Shown: positions 58,118 through 64,000 of the stretch, piece after piece | Layout of the letters: each line of letters starts with the position of its first letter | How positions within the stretch are numbered: position 1 is the stretch's first letter | NCBI RefSeq assembly: GCF_003351345.1 | Contig: NZ_QQTO01000037.1 | Coordinates: 433,501 to 497,500 of the forward strand | DNA length: 64,000 bases | Direction: 5' to 3' | Source of the DNA: Allobosea caraganae | GTDB taxonomy: Bacteria > Pseudomonadota > Alphaproteobacteria > Rhizobiales > Beijerinckiaceae | Program-made: the position numbers and the translations under genes | Notes under the pieces: model-generated | Seen by the model: only the letters and a program-made list of their open reading frames with translations | Database searches by the model: none | Told to the model about the DNA's origin: nothing

Positions 58118-58729
58118 TCAATCGCGATTGGCTAGCTTGCGCAAATAGGTCGAGGAGAGGTCCGAGCGCTTGCCGTGCAGGAAGACCCAGGCCGGGGCCT
58201 CCGAGCCGGCCAGCGCAGCCGCCTCGTTCTCGGAAAGTCTGTAGCGCGCCAACCAGTTGGCGGCCGGCGAGGCGACGGCGCGATGCGTCGTGCCGGGCCG
58301 GTCGATCACCGCGATCGGCATCATCCGCGCGATAGCGCGCCACTCGTTCCAGCGATGGAAACTGGTGAGATTGTCCGAGCCCATGATCCAGACGAAGCGC
58401 ACGCCGGGGCAGCGCAGCTTCAGCGCCCGCAAGGTGTCGGCCGTGTAGCGGGTGCGCAGCCGCGCCTCGACGCCGGTGACGTGGATGCGGGCGTGCTCGG
58501 CAAGCGCCCGCGCCGTGTCGATGCGCTGATCCAGCGAGGGCAGCGCCGCGTTGTCCTTGAGCGGGTTGCCCGGCGTCACCAGCCACCAGACCCGGTCGAG
58601 CTGGAGCCGACGCAGCGCCGTCAGACTCGCCATCCGGTGCCCGTCATGGGCCGGGTTGAACGAGCCGCCGAACAAGCCGATGCGCAGGCCCGGCGTATGG
58701 GGCGGCAGCCGCAGGTCCTCTGGTCTCAC
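58118..58729 (-). CDS. nadD: Nicotinate-nucleotide adenylyltransferase NadD
   Basis: A 203-residue nucleotidyltransferase that makes nicotinate adenine dinucleotide from nicotinate mononucleotide and ATP. The nucleotide-binding motif is IGLFGGSFNPAHDGH and the C-terminal ISSTxxR motif is present as LSSTYLRKLANRD. It starts with GTG at 58729, overlapping the proA stop as GTGA; an internal ATG would remove part of the usual N-terminus. The trio proA-nadD-rsfS is a standard alphaproteobacterial order. Confidence 0.96.
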   Translation of the reverse strand: MRPEDLRLPPHTPGLRIGLFGGSFNPAHDGHRMASLTALRRLQLDRVWWLVTPGNPLKDNAALPSLDQRIDTARALAEHARIHVTGVEARLRTRYTADTLRALKLRCPGVRFVWIMGSDNLTSFHRWNEWRAIARMMPIAVIDRPGTTHRAVASPAANWLARYRLSENEAAALAGSEAPAWVFLHGKRSDLSSTYLRKLANRD

Positions 58730-60036
58730 GGCCGGATCTGACCGCTGCCATGGACCCGGTACTTGAACGAACAGAGCTGCTCCACCCCGACCGGCCCGCG
58801 CGCATGCATCCGGCCGGTGGCGATGCCGATCTCGGCGCCGAAGCCGAACTCGCCGCCATCGGCGAATTGCGTCGACGCGTTATGCAGCACGATGGCGGAA
58901 TCGACCTCGGCCAGGAAGCGCTGCGCCGCCGCCTCGTCGGCAGTGACGATCGCCTCGGTGTGGTGCGAGCCGTAGCGCTCGATATGGTCGACCGCGGCGT
59001 CCAGCCCGTCGACGACCCGGACAGCGATGATGCGATCGAGATACTCCGTCGCCCAGTCCTCTTCGGTCGCGGCAGTGACGCGCGGATCGGCACCCTGCGT
59101 CGCCTCGTCGCCGCGCACGGCGCAGCCGGCATCGAGCAGCATGGTGACGAGCGGCTTCAGATGCGTGGCAGCGCAGGCCTTGTCGACCAGCAAGGTCTCG
59201 GCCGCGCCGCAGACGCCGATGCGGCGCAGCTTGGCGTTGAGCAGGATGTTGCGCGCCATCTCCAGATCGGCGGCCGCGTGGACGTAGACATGGCAGTTGC
59301 CGTCGAGATGGGCGAAGACCGGCACGCGCGCCTCGGACTGCACCCGCGCCACCAGCCCCTTGCCGCCGCGCGGCACGACGACGTCGATGGTGCCGCCGAG
59401 CCCAGCCAGGATCTCGCCGACCGCGGCGCGGTCCCGCGTCGGCACGAGCTGGATCGCGTCGCCCGGCAGGCCGGCCGCTTCCAAACCCTGGCGCATGGCA
59501 ATGGCGATCTCGGTCGAGGAGCGGAAACTATCGGAGCCGGCGCGCAGGATCGCGGCATTGCCGCTCTTCAGGCAGAGCGCCCCGGCATCGGCGGTGACGT
59601 TCGGCCGGCTCTCGAAGATCACGGCGATCACGCCGAGCGGTGTCGCGACGCGCTCGAAGACGAGCCCGTTCGGCTGCTCCCAGGTCGCGAGCACGCGCCC
59701 GACCGGATCGGAAAGCTCGGCCACGCTGGCGACCGCCTCGGCGATCTCGGCGATGCGGACCTCATTCAGCAGCAGCCGGTCGATGAAGGATTCCTTCTGG
59801 CCGGCCGCCTTGGCTTCCGCGAGGTCGAGCGCATTGGCGGCAAGGATCGCGGGCGCACGCTCGCGCAGCGCCTGGGCCATCGCCTTCAGCGCTGCGTTGC
59901 GCTTATCCGCCGGCGCGAGCGCGACCTGCCGCGCGGCGGCGCGGGCACGCCGGCCGAGACCCTGCATGAGCGCGGCGACATCGCCCTGCCCTTCGCTTGC
60001 CGAGACCACGCGCAAGGCGCTTTCACCAGTCATCAC
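58726..60036 (-). CDS. proA: Gamma-glutamyl phosphate reductase ProA
   Basis: A 436-residue NADPH-dependent enzyme that reduces gamma-glutamyl phosphate to glutamate 5-semialdehyde in proline synthesis. Typical segments are GVIAVIFESRPNVTADAGAL, CLKSGNAAILRAGSDS, the catalytic-cysteine motif RIGVCGAAETLLVD and AIVLHNASTQFADGGEFGFG. The start may be 60036 or the adjacent ATG at 60033. It lies 30 bases after proB. Confidence 0.97.
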   Translation of the reverse strand: MMTGESALRVVSASEGQGDVAALMQGLGRRARAAARQVALAPADKRNAALKAMAQALRERAPAILAANALDLAEAKAAGQKESFIDRLLLNEVRIAEIAEAVASVAELSDPVGRVLATWEQPNGLVFERVATPLGVIAVIFESRPNVTADAGALCLKSGNAAILRAGSDSFRSSTEIAIAMRQGLEAAGLPGDAIQLVPTRDRAAVGEILAGLGGTIDVVVPRGGKGLVARVQSEARVPVFAHLDGNCHVYVHAAADLEMARNILLNAKLRRIGVCGAAETLLVDKACAATHLKPLVTMLLDAGCAVRGDEATQGADPRVTAATEEDWATEYLDRIIAVRVVDGLDAAVDHIERYGSHHTEAIVTADEAAAQRFLAEVDSAIVLHNASTQFADGGEFGFGAEIGIATGRMHARGPVGVEQLCSFKYRVHGSGQIRP

Positions 60037-60066
60037 GCACCGCCAACCCTGTCCGATATCTCGACC

Positions 60067-61191
60067 TTAGCCGACGCCGAGCGCCATGTCGTCCCGATGG
60101 ATCATCTCGGCCCGGCCGGGATAGCCCAGGATCGCCTCGATATCGCGCGAGGCCTTGCCGAGCACCAGCACGGCCTCCGCCGCATCATAGGCGACGAGCC
60201 CGCGCCCGAGCACGCGCCCATCCGGATCACGGATCAGCACGGCATCGCCGCGGGCGAATTCGCCTTCGATGCGACTCACGCCGACCGGCAGCAGGCTCGC
60301 CCCGCCGCGCAAGGCGCGGGCCGCGCCGGCATCGACATGCAGCGCGCCGCGCGGCTCGAGCGAGCCGGCGATCCAGGTCTTGCGCGCCGTCGCCGGCGTC
60401 GAGCTGGTCAGGAACCAGGTGCAGCGCGCGCCATTGGCGACCGCACCGAGCGGGTTCTTCACCCGGCCATCGGCGATCAGCATATGCGTGCCACCGGCCG
60501 CCGCGATCATGCCGGCCTCGATCTTGGTGCGCATGCCGCCGCGCGAGAGCTCGGAAGCCGGCCCGCCCGCCATCTCCTCGATCTCGGCCGTGATCTTCGA
60601 CACGAGCGGGATGTGCTTCGCGTCGGGGTCGCGCGCCGGCGGGGCGGTATAGAGACCGTCGATATCGGAGAAGAGCACGAGCAGGTCGGCGCCGGCCATG
60701 GTGGCGACGCGCGCGGCGAGCCGGTCATTGTCGCCGTAGCGGATCTCGGTGGTGGCGACCGTGTCGTTCTCGTTGATCACCGGGATGGCGCGCATGTCGA
60801 GCAGGCGGCCCAGCGTGGCGCGCGCGTTGAGATAGCGGCGGCGCTCCTCGGTATCGGCGAGCGTCAGCAGAATCTGCCCGGCCGTCAGCCCGTGATGGCC
60901 GAGCGCCTCGGCCCAGTTGCGCGCCAGCGCGATCTGCCCGACGGCCGCCGCCGCCTGGCTCTCCTCCAGCCGCAACGGCCCCGACGGCAGGCCGAGCACG
61001 GTGCGCCCGAGCGCGATCGCGCCGGAGGAGACGACGAGCACATCGGCGCCGCGCTGGTGCAGTTCGGCGAGATCCTCGACCAGCGCCGCAAGCCAGGCCT
61101 GGCGCAGGCGACCGCGCGCGCGGTCGACCAGCAGGGCCGAGCCGACCTTGACCACGATGCGGCGGAACTGGCTGAGCGAGGGGGTGTCCAC
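60067..61191 (-). CDS. proB: Glutamate 5-kinase ProB
   Basis: A 374-residue amino-acid kinase with a C-terminal PUA domain, catalysing the first step of proline synthesis and the target of proline feedback. Motifs include FRRIVVKVGSALLVD, VVSSGAIALGRTVLG, VINENDTVATTEIRYGDND and GTGGMxTK-like RGGMRTKIEAG. The obg gene that often precedes proB is not in this position on this strand; a DUF6481 gene is divergent instead. It is the first gene of the housekeeping chain. Confidence 0.97.
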   Translation of the reverse strand: MDTPSLSQFRRIVVKVGSALLVDRARGRLRQAWLAALVEDLAELHQRGADVLVVSSGAIALGRTVLGLPSGPLRLEESQAAAAVGQIALARNWAEALGHHGLTAGQILLTLADTEERRRYLNARATLGRLLDMRAIPVINENDTVATTEIRYGDNDRLAARVATMAGADLLVLFSDIDGLYTAPPARDPDAKHIPLVSKITAEIEEMAGGPASELSRGGMRTKIEAGMIAAAGGTHMLIADGRVKNPLGAVANGARCTWFLTSSTPATARKTWIAGSLEPRGALHVDAGAARALRGGASLLPVGVSRIEGEFARGDAVLIRDPDGRVLGRGLVAYDAAEAVLVLGKASRDIEAILGYPGRAEMIHRDDMALGVG

Positions 61192-61428
61192 GAGATGACC
61201 TTCGAGGCGGCAGGCACGTCAACGACCGTCTTGGCGAAAAGCCGGGGATTGTAAAGCGCGGCTTCCGCCGGGGCGTTCTGCAAAACTGTCGCAAACCGCG
61301 CCGATTTCGCGCCGATCACCCGAAAATGAGAGGCCGTCATGCGTCAAGAACAGTGACAAAACGTCATCTCTGCCTTATCTCGCGCACGCGGACTAAAGCT
61401 GTGTCCGCTCACCATGAGAAGGCCAGCC

Positions 61429-61806
61429 TTGAAGTTCAATCAGGATCGCAATTTCACGGATCGCGCATCGGCCTCGGCCAGTGCCAAGAAAGCCCTGCTG
61501 GAGCGCTTCAAGTCGCGCCCGGGTCCCGATGACCCGATCATGCAGCAGCGCCGCGCCGAGCGCGAAGCCGTTACCGTCGCCCGCGCCGCCCGCGACGCCG
61601 AGAAGGCCGCCGCCCGCGCCGAACTCGAGCGCCTGGCCGCCATCGAGCACGCCCGCCTCGAAGAGGAAGAGCGTTTGGCCGAGATCGCCCGCGAGGTCGC
61701 CCGCAAGGCCGAGCAGGCCAAGCGCGACGCCGAGCGCCCGCGCAAGGTGCTGCTCGAGGCTGTCCAGTACGCCCAGATGCGCGCCGCCGGCAAAGGCCGC
61801 CGCTGA
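61429..61806 (+). CDS. DUF6481 family protein
   Basis: A 125-residue highly charged helical protein with a coiled coil rich in Ala, Glu and Arg (LERLAAIEHARLEEEERLAE). The N-terminus DRNFTDRASASASAKKALLE, then RFKSRPGPDDP, matches the DUF6481 family. The TTG start at 61429 is chosen because GAGAAGG lies 6 bases upstream and family members begin near this point; ATG at 61414 in the same frame has no ribosome site. Function is unknown. Confidence 0.78.
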   Translation: MKFNQDRNFTDRASASASAKKALLERFKSRPGPDDPIMQQRRAEREAVTVARAARDAEKAAARAELERLAAIEHARLEEEERLAEIAREVARKAEQAKRDAERPRKVLLEAVQYAQMRAAGKGRR

Positions 61807-61821
61807 GCCGAACCCGGGGTT

Positions 61822-61845
61822 CGGAAGGCCCGCCAGGGCTTTCCG
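61822..61845. terminator. Hairpin between convergent genes
   Basis: CGGAAGGCCC (61822-61831) pairs with GGGCTTTCCG (61836-61845) around GCCA, with one G-T pair. It lies 16 bases after the DUF6481 stop and before the stop of the convergent secreted-protein gene. Confidence 0.65.
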
Positions 61846-61875
61846 CCCCGCGCCGTGCCGTCCTCCCCGCCTGCT

Positions 61876-62418
61876 TCAGCGGTCGCTGCGCTGGTCCTGC
61901 CCGCAGCGGAAGCTTGCCGCCTTCCCGTCGGCCAGGCGGCGCGCCTGCGCATTGGCGTCGCGGCCGCGCCCGTCGACGCTGCCGATGATGCAGGACGCGC
62001 CCTCGGCGCCGAGCCGGTAGACGACGAGCAAGCTGCCATCGAGCTTGCCGATGGCTTGGCCGATGGCGTAGCGCAGGATCGTCGCCTGCGGCTTGCCGGC
62101 CTTCGGGCCGCGCCATTCGATCGTGCTGCCGGCCTCGAAGAACCCGGCCTTGTCGGACAGCCCTTCCTCCACAGGCTTCGTCCCGAGCTCGACGAAGGAG
62201 GCATCGTCGCCCGCCGTCCAGGTCACGGCGATCCCCGCCTTGCCGGGGCAGCGGCGCACCGAGACGCCATCCTCGTCCGGCTTGGCCTTCGGGCATTTGG
62301 CATAGTCGTGTTTGGTGTAGCTGCTCGCCCAATCCTGCGCGGCGGCAGGTGGGGCGCCAAGCAAGGTCAATGCAGATCCAAGCAAGCCAAGCCCAAGCGC
62401 GGCGGCTTTGATCGACAT
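61876..62418 (-). CDS. Secreted protein of unknown function
   Basis: A 180-residue periplasmic protein. The signal peptide MSIKAAALGLGLLGSALTLL ends near PPAAAQDW. The mature part has four cysteines (in YAKCPKAK, VRRCPGKAG, ASCIIGSV and FRCGQDQ) that could form two disulfides. Start 62418 is chosen for the signal peptide; the frame extends to 62493 without support. No enzymatic motif is visible. It is divergent from the cyclase gene at 62635. Confidence 0.8.
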   Translation of the reverse strand: MSIKAAALGLGLLGSALTLLGAPPAAAQDWASSYTKHDYAKCPKAKPDEDGVSVRRCPGKAGIAVTWTAGDDASFVELGTKPVEEGLSDKAGFFEAGSTIEWRGPKAGKPQATILRYAIGQAIGKLDGSLLVVYRLGAEGASCIIGSVDGRGRDANAQARRLADGKAASFRCGQDQRSDR

Positions 62419-62634
62419 GGCACCTACCTTTGTTGTCAGCGCGCCATCAAACGACGGGCTGGGTTGAATGCAACCCGCGCGGGGCGGTTTCAACCCGGGA
62501 CCAACCCAGCTTCATATTGCATTGACGGTAGGTGCGCACCGCGCCAGCCGCGCCTTGACCGGTCGCAATTCTTGTATGCAACATGCGGCATACAGCTTGC
62601 GCAACTCAAGCGCCGCCTAGGGATGGAGACCGGA

Positions 62635-63306
62635 ATGAAAGTCATTGACCTCAGCATGCCGATCACGCCGCATTTCCGCTGGCCGATCGAGCTTGCGATC
62701 AAGGGCGACATCGCGGCCGGCGACCAGTTCCGCGTCAGCAAGCTGACGACGACCTGCCACGGCTTCTCCCATGTCGACGCCGCCGCCCATTTCGTCGCGG
62801 GCGCGCCGACCATCGAGACCACGCCGCTCGACCGCGTCGTCGGCCCCTGCCGCGTGCTGAACCTGCGCGGCTGCGCCGACAACCAGCCGATCACGCCGGA
62901 GCATTTGGCGGCGGCCGATCCCGGCGGCGCCGATGGCGAGATCCTCCTGCTCGCCGCCGGCTGGAACGACCGCCGCGACTACCAGGACAAGACCTTCTGG
63001 ACCGAGGCACCCTGGCTGACGCTCGAATCGGCCAAGTGGCTGGCGGCCCGCAAGCCGACCGCCGTCGCCTTCGACTTCCCGCAGGATTTCCCGATCCGCC
63101 TCCTGCTCGAGGGCAAGGAGGTGCCGAAGACCGAGCACGTCACGCATGACATCCTGCTCACGCACGGCGTCACGCTGATCGAATACGTCGTCAACACCGG
63201 CAAGCTCAGCCAGAACCGCGTCCTGCTCAGCGCCGCGCCGCTGCTGATCCCGAACGCCGACGGGGCGCCTGCGCGCATCTACGCCATCGAGGGGTTGAAC
63301 GTCTGA
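62635..63306 (+). CDS. Cyclase-family hydrolase (kynurenine-formamidase-like fold)
   Basis: A 223-residue metal-dependent amidohydrolase of the cyclase family (PF04199), whose members include bacterial kynurenine formamidase and isatin hydrolase. The metal-binding signature HxGTHxDxPxH appears as HGFSHVDAAAHF, keeping the histidines and the aspartate but replacing the Gly-Thr pair. It begins MKVIDLSMPITPHFRWP as usual. Start 62635 follows GGAG at 6 bases; ATG 62623 is in frame but too close to its ribosome site. Substrate unknown. Confidence 0.87.
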   Translation: MKVIDLSMPITPHFRWPIELAIKGDIAAGDQFRVSKLTTTCHGFSHVDAAAHFVAGAPTIETTPLDRVVGPCRVLNLRGCADNQPITPEHLAAADPGGADGEILLLAAGWNDRRDYQDKTFWTEAPWLTLESAKWLAARKPTAVAFDFPQDFPIRLLLEGKEVPKTEHVTHDILLTHGVTLIEYVVNTGKLSQNRVLLSAAPLLIPNADGAPARIYAIEGLNV

Positions 63307-63464
63307 GCAGCATGGTCATTCCCAGGCGCTGCCCGGCAGCGCGCCACACCGTCCAGCGCTAAGCGCGGGGCAGGGGTGAGGTGTCGGCCGTTTGACACTA
63401 TTGTCGTGAGCTAACGGCGGCCCGGCCTCAGCCTCACTGGTGTTCTGGCCTACCCCTCAACCCG

Positions 63465-63485
63465 CCCTCTCCCTACGGGAGAGGG
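63465..63485. terminator. Perfect hairpin between the cyclase and TRAP genes
   Basis: CCCTCTCCC (63465-63473) and GGGAGAGGG (63477-63485) form a 9-bp stem with a TAC loop. It lies between convergent genes and probably terminates one or both; the sequence is also a common dispersed hairpin in GC-rich alphaproteobacteria. Confidence 0.6.
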
Positions 63486-63508
63486 TTCCCCGCGCGTTAT
63501 TCTCGCTG

Positions 63509-64000
63509 TCACCGCATCATCTTCGGCAGCCACAGCGTCAGCTCGGGAAAGAGAATGAGCACGATCAGCGTCCCGACCAGCGGGATGTAGAGCGGCAGCA
63601 TCTCCTTCAGCACCGAGCGGATCGAGACCTTGGCGATGTCCGCGATCAGGAAGAGCGCCAGGCCCATCGGCGGCGTGAACAGGCCGAGCATCAGGTTGAA
63701 GATCGCGACGATGCCGAGATGGACCGGGTCGACCCCGGCGGCGTGCAGCGGCGCGGCGATGATCGGGATCACCAGCAGCGTCGCGGTCGTGCTGTCGAGG
63801 AACATGCCGACGATCAGCAGGAGCACGTTGACGATCAGCAGCAGGACGAGCGGGTCCTTGCTGAGCGAGAGCAGCTCGCTCGCCGCGGCCTGCGGCACGC
63901 CCTCCACCGCCAGTATCCAGCCGAACAGCGCCGCGGCCGAGACGATGACCAGGATCGCTGCGGTGCTCTTCACCGTCTCGTAGGCCGAGGCCAGCAGATG
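63509..64000 (-). CDS. TRAP transporter large permease DctM (partial, cut by window end)
   Basis: The C-terminal 163 residues of a DctM-family permease. Visible features are LIVNVLLLIVGMFLDSTTAT, IPIIAAPLHAAGVDPVHLGI, FNLMLGLFTPPMGLALFLIA and MLPLYIPLVGTLIVLILFPE, all typical of the last helices. The frame is open to base 64000, so the start and the DctQ and DctP partners lie outside the window. It would import a carboxylate or sugar acid with a sodium gradient. Confidence 0.93.
   Translation of the reverse strand, partial: HLLASAYETVKSTAAILVIVSAAALFGWILAVEGVPQAAASELLSLSKDPLVLLLIVNVLLLIVGMFLDSTTATLLVIPIIAAPLHAAGVDPVHLGIVAIFNLMLGLFTPPMGLALFLIADIAKVSIRSVLKEMLPLYIPLVGTLIVLILFPELTLWLPKMMR

Noticed and set aside
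58750..61254. 834-codon plus-strand open frame
   Set aside because: It runs antisense across proA and proB, which are unambiguous, and shows no domain of its own.

Overview
The window is GC-rich chromosomal DNA from an alphaproteobacterium, most likely a member of the Hyphomicrobiales (Rhizobiales) close to Bosea. That placement is an inference. It rests on the conserved minus-strand chain proB-proA-nadD-rsfS-rlmH-envC-ctpA-deacetylase-rppH, on the many Bug-type tripartite receptors and DUF849 (BKACE) enzymes, and on three copies of a palindromic intergenic repeat of the kind common in this order. No rRNA, CRISPR array, phage or plasmid backbone was seen. One tRNA, tRNA-Arg(ACG), is present.

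Layout. 0.4-3.9 kb: a minus-strand LysR - GH13 glucosidase - GT4 glycosyltransferase unit, with a perfect 9-bp inverted repeat in front of the LysR gene. 4.1-5.9 kb: an orphan Bug receptor overlapping an alpha/beta-hydrolase-fold gene. 6.2-13.1 kb: a branched-chain-amino-acid-type ABC transporter (receptor, two permeases, two ATPases) followed by a GST, a metallo-beta-lactamase-fold hydrolase and a crotonase resembling 6-oxocamphor hydrolase. 13.1-14.9 kb, opposite strand: a BKACE enzyme and a second alpha/beta hydrolase. 15.1-16.1 kb: a LacI-family regulator. 16.5-21.8 kb: two Bug receptors, TctB, TctA and an enolase-superfamily enzyme. Four copies of a 14-bp palindrome close to ATGAAACGGTTCAT sit at the promoters of these three transcription units, so the LacI protein probably controls the whole block as one catabolic regulon.

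21.9-27.4 kb: a 1495-aa phosphodiesterase-RTX exoprotein and its upstream LysR gene. 27.9-35.6 kb: a LysR regulator, a taurine/nitrate-type ABC transporter whose ATPase lies on the other strand, a FAD-dependent oxidoreductase and a second BKACE. 35.9-37.5 kb: a DUF3311 small subunit and a sodium:solute symporter. 37.9-44.1 kb: a 2067-aa autotransporter. 44.5-47.6 kb: an accessory patch with an IS5-type transposase remnant, a small secreted protein and two orphan substrate-binding proteins. 47.7-50.6 kb: a hybrid histidine kinase and a LuxR-type response regulator that converge and overlap. 51-61.2 kb: the housekeeping block. 61.4-64 kb: a DUF6481 protein, a secreted protein, a cyclase-family hydrolase and the end of a TRAP transporter large permease cut by the window edge.

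The best candidate for an undescribed system is the LacI regulon at 6-21.8 kb. It combines two uptake systems, three carbon-carbon-bond or ester-cleaving enzyme families (OCH-like crotonase, BKACE, Ser-less alpha/beta hydrolase), a metallo-hydrolase and an enolase-superfamily protein under one operator type. The parts suggest breakdown of a cyclic or beta-dicarbonyl compound, but the substrate cannot be read from sequence.
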